A DNA stretch of 64,000 bases from Roseibacillus sp. GTDB taxonomy: Bacteria > Verrucomicrobiota > Verrucomicrobiia > Verrucomicrobiales > Akkermansiaceae. Below are positions 1-8,340 of the stretch, piece by piece (the first letter of the stretch is position 1; the number at the start of each line of letters is the position of its first letter). The translations under genes and the position numbers were made by a program. Below the pieces are notes generated by a model that was not told the DNA's origin, searched no databases, and was given only the letters and a program-made list of their open reading frames with translations. The DNA lies in contig JAPKFB010000006.1 in NCBI GenBank assembly GCA_028821775.1, forward strand, positions 1-64,000, read 5' to 3'.

Positions 1-81
1 CCGCACAGCGGATTGGGCTTCCAAAGCCCAGACGACTTTGCCCGAACCATGGCGCAACTAGAACCAGTCCCCGGAACCTAA
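1..81 (+). mobile_element. C-terminal end of an IS3-family-like transposase (partial)
   Basis: The first 26 codons read in frame to a TAA at 79-81 and contain PHSGLG followed by SPDDFA. This resembles the C-terminal end of IS3-family OrfB transposases (RPHSALGY...P.EFA), just after the catalytic glutamate region of the DDE domain. The rest lies outside the window. About 10 bases after the stop is a CCAACTGGCCCAAAAAGGG stretch resembling the terminal inverted repeat of such elements. Whether the element is intact cannot be judged from here. Confidence 0.6.
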
Positions 82-88
82 CATTCCA

Positions 89-112
89 ACTGGCCCAAAA
101 AGGGTGTCCCGA
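89..112. repeat. Candidate right terminal inverted repeat of the IS
   Basis: The segment around 89-112 (TGGCCCAAAAAGGGTGTCCC core) lies just downstream of the transposase stop, where IS3 elements carry their right end. The matching left end is outside the window, so the boundary and any target duplication cannot be verified. The bases from here to 225 hold no gene that I can support. Confidence 0.3.
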
Positions 113-225
113 TCACAAATCAGCAGGTCAAAACTACGAGGACGCCTGTGCGTTCCCTCTGCACCGCGCTCACTTTTACCGTCCTTGCGATCGCCGGCAC
201 CACCGCTCCTCACACGAATCACCTC

Positions 226-798
226 TTAAGAAGACTCGTGGGAGCGTCGACTGAACACGCACAGCACCTGGGCTGGTCGTTTGTTGGAATTGATCAGTCG
301 GTGAGGGATCGTGGCGTCGAAGTAGAGGCTGTCGCCATTCCTCAGGGAAACGAGTTCCCCATCGTATTCGAACTGGACCGAGCCGGACTGGACGAAGAGG
401 AATTCTTCACCCTCGTGGGCGAGGGCCTGTTCGCGAGACACCCCGCCGGGGATGGTAATCAGGAAGGGATCCATGGTGCGATCCATCGGGCTGTGGGCCA
501 ACGATTCATAGATCGATTTGTTTTTAGGCGACTGATCGCGTTGGACGACCTGCCGTGCATCTCCGCGAATGACGACAAATTTCGGACGTTCGTCCAGACC
601 GGCGACCAGATCCGAAACGGAGACCTCGAGGGCATTCGCGATTTTCCCCAAGGCAGGAAGCGAAGGGGTGACCCGGAAATTCTCTACTTTGGAAAGCCAA
701 CTGCGCGTGAGACCGGCCCGGACGGCTACCTCTTCGATGGTCAGTCGCTGGTCGAGACGACGCAATTTGATCCGTTGAGCAAGTTCCACCAGGTTCAT
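226..798 (-). CDS. XRE-family transcriptional regulator with C-terminal cupin domain
   Basis: A 190-residue protein with an N-terminal helix-turn-helix at about residues 6-62 ([14 protein letters not shown] matches the XRE recognition region) and a C-terminal cupin barrel at about 105-180 ([19 protein letters not shown], then IPHRLIN). This two-domain layout is common in local repressors that sense a small ligand through the cupin. It lies on the minus strand, 53 bp beyond the end of the MFS transporter gene and next to phnA/phnY, so it is the likely regulator of the phosphonate genes. The ligand is not known. Start is the ATG at 798. The family call is firm; the target genes are inferred from position. 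Confidence 0.85.
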   Translation of the reverse strand: MNLVELAQRIKLRRLDQRLTIEEVAVRAGLTRSWLSKVENFRVTPSLPALGKIANALEVSVSDLVAGLDERPKFVVIRGDARQVVQRDQSPKNKSIYESLAHSPMDRTMDPFLITIPGGVSREQALAHEGEEFLFVQSGSVQFEYDGELVSLRNGDSLYFDATIPHRLINSNKRPAQVLCVFSRRSHESS

Positions 799-851
799 AA
801 GAGTCGATTGAGGATACGGATTGAATCAGAGTTGTCTTGGTCAGGCTCGGG

Positions 852-2150
852 TCACCGGCGGATGAACGGTGCAATCAGGGCGCTGAAAAGGCAGGCCACC
901 GCAACGACCACAAACACAAGCCTCGTCTGGTCGTTGACCTCAATAATCCAGCCGATCAATGGTTCGCCAAATCCGGCAAAGAGATAGGCAAAGGTATTCA
1001 TGATGCCGGTCCCGGTTCCGGCCCGCTTGCGGCCCAACAAGTCCGGACAGAGTGCCCAGAACGCGGATTGTGGTCCGTAAGCGAAAAAGCCAGTCAGAAA
1101 GAGGACCGCAATTCCCACCGGGCTATCCTTGGGCAGGAAGAACATTCCCAGCGAGGACATGGCGGCCAGGATCATGAACAGGACGATCACGCGCGAGCGA
1201 TTGGAATGAAAGAGCCGGTCGGAAATCCAGCCACTGGTCAAGGCCCCGAAGGCCATGCCGATGGGTAGCGCGATGCTGATCCATTTCGTGTCAGAGTTCT
1301 TCCAATCAGCGCCCAGAAAATGGACCGGCACCCAAATCAAGAGGCCATAGCGAGCCATGCTCTGAAATCCGATCGCCACCGAAGCGATGAGGAAGCGGCG
1401 ATTGCGCAAGACGTGCCGATAGCGGCTCCAGGAGGAGTCGGTCTCACTCTCTGGTTCGGCCTGCGGATGAGCTGGTGCCGACGCCTTGGCCTTCGATGCG
1501 CTCTCAAGATTTTCGTCCTCATCATCCAAGGGCGCGAAGCCGAGCTCTTGGGGGCGATCGCGCACCACCACGAAATAGCCGAGTCCGCCCACGAGCAAGA
1601 GCAGCACCGGCAGACGAAAGATCCAGCGCCAGCCGAGATCGAGGTCCAGGATGATGGTGGAAGTGGTGAACGCCAAGACCGAGGAGAGCCCGGCAGCGAA
1701 GACGTAGAGCCCATAGACTTTGCCCCGCTCATGGCGGTTCCACCAATTCGAAAGCACGCGGCTTCCGGGCGCCCAACCCATGGACTGGGCGTAGCCATTT
1801 GCGGCCCAAGGCACCATCAGGGTCCACAGGCTGGAGCCAAAACTGACCACCCAGTTCAGCCCGCAAGACAAGACGGCCCCCAGGCTCATCATGCGTCGGC
1901 CGCCGAAGCGGTCGCCCAGGTTGCCATTGATCGCTTGGCCCAAGGCGTAGGACCAGAGCAGCGCAGCGCTGGCCCAGCCGAGCATGGCCTTCGAAATGCC
2001 AAGCTCCTCCTCGATGCCGGGAATGGCAAAACCGAAGGTCTGCCGACCGGTGTAGAAGAACAAGTAGCAGAACATCGTGGCGAGCAGGATGCGCCATTGT
2101 GCGGCTCGGAATCCTGCCTGGGGTTGCCCGGCCTGCCCGCTCTCTTTCAT
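852..2150 (-). CDS. MFS transporter of the organophosphate antiporter (GlpT/UhpT) type, probable phosphonate uptake
   Basis: 432 residues with about twelve hydrophobic segments. The N-terminal FFYTGRQTFGFAIPG and NGNLGDRFGGRRMM resemble GlpT/UhpT-type carriers, which exchange organophosphates for inorganic phosphate. A hydrophilic central loop (about residues 205-245, acidic and Ser/Ala-rich) separates the two six-helix halves. The gene is divergent from phnA across a gap of about 110 bp and precedes the XRE-cupin regulator on the same strand. Because the neighbours degrade phosphonoacetaldehyde and phosphonoacetate, the most economical role is import of a small phosphonate, possibly in exchange for phosphate. 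No ABC-type phnCDE genes are present here. Substrate is inferred. Confidence 0.85.
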   Translation of the reverse strand: MKESGQAGQPQAGFRAAQWRILLATMFCYLFFYTGRQTFGFAIPGIEEELGISKAMLGWASAALLWSYALGQAINGNLGDRFGGRRMMSLGAVLSCGLNWVVSFGSSLWTLMVPWAANGYAQSMGWAPGSRVLSNWWNRHERGKVYGLYVFAAGLSSVLAFTTSTIILDLDLGWRWIFRLPVLLLLVGGLGYFVVVRDRPQELGFAPLDDEDENLESASKAKASAPAHPQAEPESETDSSWSRYRHVLRNRRFLIASVAIGFQSMARYGLLIWVPVHFLGADWKNSDTKWISIALPIGMAFGALTSGWISDRLFHSNRSRVIVLFMILAAMSSLGMFFLPKDSPVGIAVLFLTGFFAYGPQSAFWALCPDLLGRKRAGTGTGIMNTFAYLFAGFGEPLIGWIIEVNDQTRLVFVVVAVACLFSALIAPFIRR

Positions 2151-2173
2151 CGAGTGAGCTCCGAATCAGAATG

Positions 2174-2201
2174 TTGACTTAGAATCATCTTTGTGTATTT
2201 A
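2174..2201 (+). promoter_or_regulatory. Candidate sigma-70-like promoter for the phnA operon
   Basis: TTGACT at 2174-2179 is followed after 16 bases by TATTTA at 2196-2201, giving a leader of about 50 nt before phnA. This is the only such pair seen in the divergent gap between the transporter and phnA. Seen by eye only. Confidence 0.4.
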
Positions 2202-2205
2202 AGAT
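2187..2205. promoter_or_regulatory. Inverted repeat overlapping the phnA promoter (candidate operator)
   Basis: ATCTT-N9-AAGAT spans 2187-2205 and overlaps the proposed -10 element. It is a reasonable candidate site for the nearby XRE-cupin regulator, but a 5-bp arm is short and could be chance. Confidence 0.25.
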
Positions 2206-2259
2206 CCCGCCATCGGAAATGGCAACGACGTAATCGAACCGGGACTTTTGTAGGATTTG

Positions 2260-3534
2260 ATGAACAGCAACTCAGTCGCAACGCCTCATTCTGCGGAGAT
2301 CTCCGTGAATGGCCAGAGCTTCCGAATTCCAGATCGAGCTCTCGCGGTGATCTGCATCGACGGATGTGGGGATGAGTATCTCAGCGTGTCGATGGCCGCG
2401 GGCCGCATGCCTCATGTGCAGGAGATGGCGGCGACTGGATATCGCGGGATGGTTCGTGCGGCCTTGCCGACCTTCACCAATGTCAACAACTGCGCGATCG
2501 TGACCGGTGTTCCGCCCTGTGAGACGGGAATCGCGGGCAACTACATTCTCGATCCGGAGACCGGGGAGGAAGTGATGACGAACTCCAGCAAGTTTCTTCA
2601 AAACGAAACGATTTTGGCGGCGGCATCCCAAGCGGGACGCAAGGTGGCGATGGTGACGGCCAAAGACAAGTTGCGTGAGTTGCTCTCCAAGAACATGGAC
2701 GGCATCGCATTCAGTGCCGAGAAAGCCGATGAAGTCACCGAAGAGGTGCACGGGATTGCAGAGGTGGAACGGTTGGTGGGCCCGAAGCCCTCGATCTATT
2801 CCGGCGAAGCGAGTCTCTATACCCTGCGGGCGGGTGTGAAGTTGCTTGAGGAGGGCAGGGCGGATTTTCTCTATCTGTCGCTCACTGATTACATGCAGCA
2901 CAAGTTTGCCCCCGAGGCGCCGGAGTCGCTGGATTTCTACGGGGCGATCGATGAAGAGATTGGTCGGTTGATCGAACTTGGCGCGGTCGTCGGTGCCACT
3001 GCGGATCATGGCATGAACGCCAAGATGCGGGCGGACGGAGGCATCAACGTGATTTACCTCGAAACGGAACTGAGGGCCAAATTTGATCAAGGCTGTCGCG
3101 TGATTTGTCCCATCACCGATCCCTACGTTGTGCATCACGGGGCCTTGGGTTCGGCGGTCAACGTCTATCTTCCCGACGGACTTGATCAGTTGGAGGTCGC
3201 CCGTTGGATCCTTGATCAACCAGGGGTGACCGAAGTTCACGACCGCGAAACCGCGGTCCGCAAACTGGAACTTCCAGCTGCCGGGGTCGGGGACTTGTTT
3301 GTGCTGTCCGGTCGGAATGCGGTCCTCGGACGCTCGCCGGAGGACCACGATTTATCACAGTTGGAAGGGTCTCTCCGTTCGCATGGGGGGCGTTACGAGG
3401 AGATGGTGCCAATGCTCCTCTCCGAACCGTTGAGCGAGCAATACCGGGTCAAAGCGGCAGGGGATCCACGCAACTTTGAGATCTTCGACTTCGTCTGCAA
3501 CGGACTCGTTCCCCGAGAGTCCTCAACATCCTGA
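2260..3534 (+). CDS. phnA: Phosphonoacetate hydrolase PhnA
   Basis: Cleaves the C-P bond of phosphonoacetate to acetate and phosphate with two zinc ions; alkaline-phosphatase superfamily, cytoplasmic. 424 residues, the family's usual size. Visible active-site elements are ICIDGCGDEY (metal Asp near residue 34), TFTNVNN with the nucleophilic Thr near 73, a DYMQHK metal site, TADHGM supplying Asp/His ligands, and SHGGRYEEM supplying the last His. Start: ATG at 2260; a TTG lies directly before it at 2257. phnY follows after 14 bp, so the two are one operon and together convert phosphonoacetaldehyde to acetate and phosphate. No export signal. Family identity is clear. Confidence 0.95.
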   Translation: MNSNSVATPHSAEISVNGQSFRIPDRALAVICIDGCGDEYLSVSMAAGRMPHVQEMAATGYRGMVRAALPTFTNVNNCAIVTGVPPCETGIAGNYILDPETGEEVMTNSSKFLQNETILAAASQAGRKVAMVTAKDKLRELLSKNMDGIAFSAEKADEVTEEVHGIAEVERLVGPKPSIYSGEASLYTLRAGVKLLEEGRADFLYLSLTDYMQHKFAPEAPESLDFYGAIDEEIGRLIELGAVVGATADHGMNAKMRADGGINVIYLETELRAKFDQGCRVICPITDPYVVHHGALGSAVNVYLPDGLDQLEVARWILDQPGVTEVHDRETAVRKLELPAAGVGDLFVLSGRNAVLGRSPEDHDLSQLEGSLRSHGGRYEEMVPMLLSEPLSEQYRVKAAGDPRNFEIFDFVCNGLVPRESSTS

Positions 3535-3548
3535 ATCGATCGACGATC

Positions 3549-4976
3549 ATGAATGACCCGCCACTTGAGCTGCCTAGCTACATTTGTGGCAACGCGATCA
3601 CGACCGGGCAAAAGCTCGAGATTCTGTATCCATTCGATGGGTCGCTGACGGGCACGGTATCGTTGATTGACCGCAAGCAACTCGAATCGGCGATCGAGAC
3701 TCCGCTGCGCCATTTCAAGCACCTCTCGCGCTACCAACGGCATGAGATGCTTAGCAAGGCGAGCGCCCTCCTGGCGGAGCGGGCCGAGGATTTTGCTCAC
3801 CTCATTCGCCTCGAAACCGGTCTCTGCATGCGGGAGACGCGCTACGAAGTCGGTCGTGCGCAGGACGTGATCCAGTTCGCGGCCATGGAAGCGCTGAAGG
3901 ACGATGGTCAAATCTTCTCCTGTGATATTTCCCCGCAAGGAAAAGCCCGAAAGATTTTCACGCAGCGCGAACCGTTGAAACTGGCGGCAGCGATCACGCC
4001 CTTCAATCATCCCTTGAACCAAGTCGCCCATAAAATCGCGCCGGCGATTGCGGCGGGGACCCCGATCATGGTCAAGCCTTCGGCCAAGACCCCGCTGACC
4101 GCGATCAGGTTTGCTGAATTGCTTTACGATGCCGGTGTGCCGGGCTGGATGCTGAGCGTCTTTGTCGGTGAGATCGACGAGGTGGTCGAGCCGATGATTT
4201 GCGACCAGCGAGTGCCGTTGGTGACCTTTACCGGGGGCACCCCGGTCGGCAAACGCATTGCCGCGATGGCCGGCTACAAACGGCTCTGTCTCGAGTTGGG
4301 TGGCAATTCACCGCTGATCGTGCTCGAAGATGCCGAGATGGACGTGGCGGTCACGCTGGCTGCGGAAGGGTGCTTTCGAAACAGTGGACAACGCTGCACG
4401 GCTGTGAAGCGGTTGCTCATCCACGAGGGCATCGCGGCGGAGTTTACCGAGCGCTTGGTGGAGAAGACGGGTGAATATCTCTGCGGCGATCCTGCTCAGG
4501 AGGAGACTCGGGTCGGCACGGTCATCGACGAAGCCGCTGCCATCACCTTGGAGCGCCGAGTGCAGCAGGCCGTCGAGGAGGGTGCGAAGGTGCTCTGTGG
4601 CGGCCAGCGAAGCGGGGCCCTGTTGGAGCCGACGGTCATTTCCGAGGTCCCGCGAACGACCGAGATGGTCTGTGAGGAGTCCTTTGGCCCTCTGGCGCCG
4701 ATCCTCAAGGTGAAGGACTTGGACGATGCCATCGCGCTCGCCAATTCTTCCAACTTCGGGCTTTCGTCCGGCGTGGTGACCAATGATCTGGCGGCCGCGA
4801 CCAAGGCCATCAAGGGGCTGGAAACGGGAACGGTGAATATCAACCAGGTGCCCGGCTATCGGATTGAGTTGTCCCCCTTCGGCGGCATCAAGGATTCGGG
4901 GCTCGGAATCAAGGAGGGAGTGGTCGAAGCGATGAAATTCATGACGACGGTAAAGACCTTTTCACTCCCTTGGTAG
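3549..4976 (+). CDS. phnY: Phosphonoacetaldehyde dehydrogenase PhnY
   Basis: An aldehyde dehydrogenase of 475 residues that, in this family and next to phnA, oxidises phosphonoacetaldehyde to phosphonoacetate with NAD+. Seen in the sequence: the NAD-binding segment around FTGGTPVGKRIA (about residue 227), the general-base Glu in LCLELGGNSP (about 255), and the catalytic Cys in NSGQRCTAVKR (residue 283). The C-terminus has the usual FGGIKDSGLG. It is 14 bp downstream of phnA and uses the ATG at 3549. A gap of 129 bp follows before the alcohol dehydrogenase gene. PhnY specificity is assigned from context and overall resemblance; the ALDH fold itself is certain. Confidence 0.92.
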   Translation: MNDPPLELPSYICGNAITTGQKLEILYPFDGSLTGTVSLIDRKQLESAIETPLRHFKHLSRYQRHEMLSKASALLAERAEDFAHLIRLETGLCMRETRYEVGRAQDVIQFAAMEALKDDGQIFSCDISPQGKARKIFTQREPLKLAAAITPFNHPLNQVAHKIAPAIAAGTPIMVKPSAKTPLTAIRFAELLYDAGVPGWMLSVFVGEIDEVVEPMICDQRVPLVTFTGGTPVGKRIAAMAGYKRLCLELGGNSPLIVLEDAEMDVAVTLAAEGCFRNSGQRCTAVKRLLIHEGIAAEFTERLVEKTGEYLCGDPAQEETRVGTVIDEAAAITLERRVQQAVEEGAKVLCGGQRSGALLEPTVISEVPRTTEMVCEESFGPLAPILKVKDLDDAIALANSSNFGLSSGVVTNDLAAATKAIKGLETGTVNINQVPGYRIELSPFGGIKDSGLGIKEGVVEAMKFMTTVKTFSLPW

Positions 4977-4991
4977 GAGCAGGAGGAGAGA

Positions 4992-5063
4992 ATGCCTGAA
5001 TCGGAGATCCGAACTCGGCAAAGTCTGGGATTCGTGCCAACAACGATCCTGAGCTTGAGGTGA
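4992..5063 (+). CDS. Possible 23-residue leader peptide between phnY and the alcohol dehydrogenase
   Basis: An ATG at 4992 sits 1-2 bases after a very strong purine-rich ribosome-binding stretch (AGGAGGAGAG at 4981-4990) and opens a 23-codon frame ending at 5063. The next frame (the dehydrogenase) has an in-frame TTG immediately after this stop. The peptide has no recognisable motif. It may be a translated leader, a decayed gene end, or chance; the strong Shine-Dalgarno sequence is the only support. Confidence 0.25.
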   Translation: MPESEIRTRQSLGFVPTTILSLR

Positions 5064-5105
5064 TTGGTGGGACGACGTCTTGACCATCCCGAGCAGGCAC
5101 TGGAC

Positions 5106-6257
5106 ATGCAGACAGAACTGAAGCAACAAGTGGTTCATTTTGGAGAGGGTGCTTTCACCAAAGTCGCCGCCATCCTTGACGGGTTGTCAGTACGGAGCGT
5201 GTTTCTGGTCGCGGACGAGCCTGCATACTCCGCATCGGGCGCTGCAGAGGAACTCGAGCTTTTGCTTGCTGAGCGAAAGGTGGAGAGGTTTCTCGGCTTT
5301 CGACCCAATCCCAGGCTGGAGGATATCGAGCGTGGGATCGAGCAGTTCCGCAGCTCCAGTCCCGAGATCGTAATCGCGATCGGCGGTGGAACTGCGATGG
5401 ATCTCGCCAAGCTGATTGGAGTGCTCTCCGCCCAGCAAGCTGGGGCGAGAGAGATCATCACCGGACGGGGTGCGATTGAAGTGGATGGTCCACCGCTGGT
5501 GGTGCTTCCAACCACCGCAGGAACCGGCAGCGAAGCGACCCACTTCGCGGTGGCTTACATTGATGGCCGAAAATACTCTGTGGCGAACCCTCGTTTTCTG
5601 CCTGACTACGTGGTGATTGACCCCCGGTTCACGCACAGCCAGCCCACCCAGATCGCAATGGCGTCAGGTCTCGATGCGTTCTGTCAGTCCGTGGAGTCGA
5701 TCTGGGCGGTTGGAGCAACGGAGGAATCCATTTGCTATGCCTCTGAATCCGTCCGTCTGGCGATCGAGCATCTTCCGAAGTGTGTGGCGGATCCCACCGC
5801 GAAATCTCGCGCGGCCATGTGCCGGGCAGCCTACTTGTCGGGAAAGGCCATCAACATCAGCAAGACGACTGCCTCGCATGCCATCTCCTACGCGATGACC
5901 ACCCGCTATGGAACTCCCCATGGCATGGCGGTCGCGCTGACCCTCGGTCAAATGCTCCAGTTCAATGCGTTGGTCACCGAAGCCGACTGCTCTGATCCCA
6001 GGGGAGCAGAGCACGTGCAAGCCCGCATCAACACGCTGCTCGATCTCTTCGGGCAAGCGACCGCGGCGGGTGGCGCAGGGAAAATCCGGGAGTTGATGAT
6101 ATCCATCGGCGCTCCGGTGCTGCTTCGCGAGGTAGGAATAGACCTGGACGATTCCGTCGCCTGGATCGCCGGGCAGGTGAACGCGGAACGCCTGGGCAAC
6201 AATCCCAGAAGAATCTCCAAACAAGAAATCGAAGAGATGCTGAAAGGTCTTCTCTAG
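5106..6257 (+). CDS. Iron-type (group III) alcohol dehydrogenase, probable phosphonate alcohol/aldehyde oxidoreductase
   Basis: 383 residues from the ATG at 5106 (an in-frame TTG at 5064 would add 14 unconvincing residues). The N-terminal dinucleotide domain has IAIGGGTAMDLAK and LPTTAGTGSEATHFAV, typical of iron-dependent alcohol dehydrogenases; the helical domain has SHAISYAMTTRYGTPHGMA with two metal His. The usual Asp-x3-His metal pair appears as GLDAFCQSVE, with Gln in place of the first His. The family includes phosphonoacetaldehyde reductases that interconvert phosphonoacetaldehyde and 2-hydroxyethylphosphonate. Downstream of phnA-phnY the likely direction here is oxidation of 2-hydroxyethylphosphonate, feeding PhnY and PhnA. 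The fold is clear; the substrate is inferred from context. Confidence 0.85.
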   Translation: MQTELKQQVVHFGEGAFTKVAAILDGLSVRSVFLVADEPAYSASGAAEELELLLAERKVERFLGFRPNPRLEDIERGIEQFRSSSPEIVIAIGGGTAMDLAKLIGVLSAQQAGAREIITGRGAIEVDGPPLVVLPTTAGTGSEATHFAVAYIDGRKYSVANPRFLPDYVVIDPRFTHSQPTQIAMASGLDAFCQSVESIWAVGATEESICYASESVRLAIEHLPKCVADPTAKSRAAMCRAAYLSGKAINISKTTASHAISYAMTTRYGTPHGMAVALTLGQMLQFNALVTEADCSDPRGAEHVQARINTLLDLFGQATAAGGAGKIRELMISIGAPVLLREVGIDLDDSVAWIAGQVNAERLGNNPRRISKQEIEEMLKGLL

Positions 6258-6278
6258 CGATTCCGATTCTCGGAGTCG
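6258..6278 (+). terminator. Hairpin directly after the alcohol dehydrogenase stop
   Basis: CGATTCCGA at 6258-6266 pairs with TCGGAGTCG at 6270-6278 (nine pairs, one G-T wobble, three-base loop) immediately after the TAG. The following TTGTCATCC is only weakly T-rich, so termination may be incomplete. It would close the phnA-phnY-adh transcript before the phosphatase gene. Confidence 0.45.
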
Positions 6279-6318
6279 TTGTCATCCTCGCCAAATTGAA
6301 ATCGAATAAATTGAGCCC

Positions 6319-7635
6319 ATGATCTCCCGCCGAAAGTTCAACCTCTCCGCCTCGGTAACCGCCGCGGCCAGCATCTTGTCGGATCCGACTGCCGCCTTCG
6401 CCAAAGAGGCCGCTGAAGAAGTCGCCACCGGCCCGATGGTCGGGCATGTTTCCACCACCACGGCCTCCGTTTGGTATCGCCCGGTCAAGGAAGGAACCTA
6501 CACGATCGAAGTCAGGGACGGCGCCGGGAAGACGGTGGCCACGGCTTCTGAAAGATCCACTGCTGAGAACGATCGGACCCTCACTTGGCGGTTGGAGGGA
6601 CTGAATCCCGATGAGCTTTACCGATATCGAATCATGGAGCAAGGGGTGAAGAATCCGATCGATTTGGGAAACTCGTGCCAATTCACAACCGCTCCGCGTG
6701 ATGATGCGAAGACCAAGGTGGCACTCGCGTTTGGTTCCTGTGCCCGAAATCAATCCCTGGCTTTGTGGACGCAGATGGGAGATCACGGTGCCCAAGGATT
6801 GGTGATGTTGGGCGACACCCCTTACATTGATTCTACCAATCTGTCGGTGCAGCGGCAGAAGCACCGGGAATTTCTCGCGGTGCCCGAGTTGGCGGCCTTG
6901 GTTCGGAAGACTCCGGTCTGGGGCACTTGGGACGATCACGATTTCGGGCGGAATGATTCGGATGGGCGGTTAAAGGGGAAGAAGAACTCCCGGCGGGCCT
7001 TCTTGGAGTATCGGGCGAACGAGAGCTACGGACACGACGGAGAGGGGATCTACACCAGCTTTCGCCGGGGACCCGTGGAAGTCATTCTGTTGGACACTCG
7101 TTGGTTTTCCCGCACCGAACCCTCGCCGGTCGAACCCGATCAGCCGACCCTGCTGGGGAAACGTCAGTGGGAATGGCTGCAGGAAACCCTCAAGAAATCC
7201 ACCGCGCCGTTCAAGATCGTCGCTTGTGGCATGATCTGGGATGATAAGAAGAACGGGGAATCCGACGATTGGGGAACCTATGCGCATGAGCGCAAGGCCT
7301 TGTTTGACTTCATCGGCAAGGAGAAGATCTCGGGAGTGTTGCTCATCGGGGGCGACATCCACTGCTCCCGTCTCCTGCGCTATCAAACCGAAGCCCAGAC
7401 GGGCTATCCGATTTACCAGTGCATCGTTTCCCCGATTCACAATAGTACGATCGCTTCGCTCAACGTAGCCCATCCCGATTTGATTCGCGGAGAGGCAATT
7501 CCCCATGTTTGGCTTCGCCTGGAGGTGGACTCGACGGTCAATCCTCCCACCTTGGTTGCCCGGTGGATTCAGATGAAAGGGGTGAAGATGTGGGACCTCA
7601 GTCTCACCGAAAGCGACCTGAAGCCGAAAGGGTGA
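6319..7635 (+). CDS. PhoD-like alkaline phosphatase with Tat signal
   Basis: A 438-residue exported phosphodiesterase/phosphomonoesterase of the PhoD family. The N-terminus [10 protein letters not shown] plus a hydrophobic stretch ending DPTAAFA is a twin-arginine signal. A short fibronectin-like N-terminal domain (about 40-125) precedes the metallophosphatase core: [32 protein letters not shown] and GGDIHCSR supply the expected metal ligands. It probably acts in the periplasm to release phosphate from organic phosphorus. It lies 61 bp after the dehydrogenase, behind a hairpin, so it may be transcribed separately, but its position fits a phosphorus-scavenging locus. Confidence 0.9.
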   Translation: MISRRKFNLSASVTAAASILSDPTAAFAKEAAEEVATGPMVGHVSTTTASVWYRPVKEGTYTIEVRDGAGKTVATASERSTAENDRTLTWRLEGLNPDELYRYRIMEQGVKNPIDLGNSCQFTTAPRDDAKTKVALAFGSCARNQSLALWTQMGDHGAQGLVMLGDTPYIDSTNLSVQRQKHREFLAVPELAALVRKTPVWGTWDDHDFGRNDSDGRLKGKKNSRRAFLEYRANESYGHDGEGIYTSFRRGPVEVILLDTRWFSRTEPSPVEPDQPTLLGKRQWEWLQETLKKSTAPFKIVACGMIWDDKKNGESDDWGTYAHERKALFDFIGKEKISGVLLIGGDIHCSRLLRYQTEAQTGYPIYQCIVSPIHNSTIASLNVAHPDLIRGEAIPHVWLRLEVDSTVNPPTLVARWIQMKGVKMWDLSLTESDLKPKG

Positions 7636-7643
7636 GGCCCTCC

Positions 7644-7701
7644 GGGCAGGGCATGCACATCGCATGAGGGTTCAAGGATTCGGGGCTTCATGCCCTTGCC
7701 C
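7644..7701. terminator. Inverted repeat between convergent genes
   Basis: GGGCAGGGCATG at 7644-7655 is complementary to CATGCCCTTGCCC at 7689-7701 with a one-base bulge and a 33-base loop. It sits between the convergent phosphatase and nucleotidyltransferase genes and may act as a bidirectional terminator; no T tract is obvious. Confidence 0.35.
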
Positions 7702-7739
7702 TGATCTTTCGCGGGGAGGCTCTCTTTGGAGCGCGCGTT

Positions 7740-8270
7740 CTACTTCTCTTGGAGTTCGCGGAGCCGTTCGGCGAGTTCAATCTCCTCGAGGTAGGAAGCC
7801 GCGGAGGAGGGAACCAGTTGCTGCCAGAGATCATCTCCGGCGATGAGCAAGTTGCGGATGTCAGAGGCTGAGATGCCCTTGGGTCGCTCATAGAGGACTT
7901 CGACTTGATAGCCGGATTTGCGCACGAGGTCGCAGTCCTGCCGGTTGCGCTCGTCGTTGATGGTGACGAAGCAGGTGGCCTGGGGGTCGAGAAAATTGGG
8001 AAGGAGATCGGGAGTGTGAAGGGGAAAGGGGATGAAGGAAAAGCGTTCGGGCGCGATGCCTTCGCTGACCAGAGTGCGCGTGATCATGAACTGGCGCTCG
8101 CGGTAATTGAGGGGGGTGGAGCTGGCCGCGGATTGATCGCTTTCGAGGGCGTCGTGGTCAGCCAGGCCAATCCAAAGAAAATAGCAGCGCTCTAGCGCTG
8201 CCTGTGCGTACTCGAGGTGTTCGTTGTGAAACGGCTGGAAGCGCCCGTGAATGCATCCTTCGTCGACCAT
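7740..8270 (-). CDS. Nicotinamide-nucleotide adenylyltransferase-like nucleotidyltransferase
   Basis: 176 residues of the cytidylyltransferase-like fold. The N-terminus has GRFQPFHNEH, the nucleotide-binding (H)xGH-type motif as found in NadM-type NMN adenylyltransferases, and the C-terminal part has GISASDIRN, corresponding to the ISxTxIR motif that binds the triphosphate. It probably transfers AMP to nicotinamide mononucleotide to make NAD+, though related enzymes use other substrates. The gene is convergent with the phosphatase and does not seem part of the phosphonate operon. Start is the ATG at 8270. Confidence 0.75.
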   Translation of the reverse strand: MVDEGCIHGRFQPFHNEHLEYAQAALERCYFLWIGLADHDALESDQSAASSTPLNYRERQFMITRTLVSEGIAPERFSFIPFPLHTPDLLPNFLDPQATCFVTINDERNRQDCDLVRKSGYQVEVLYERPKGISASDIRNLLIAGDDLWQQLVPSSAASYLEEIELAERLRELQEK

Positions 8271-8340
8271 GTGGAGAGATGCAGGAAAGGGTGCGGATCG
8301 AGAAAGGCAATGAAGAATTGCAGGCTGGTGCTCCGTGGTC

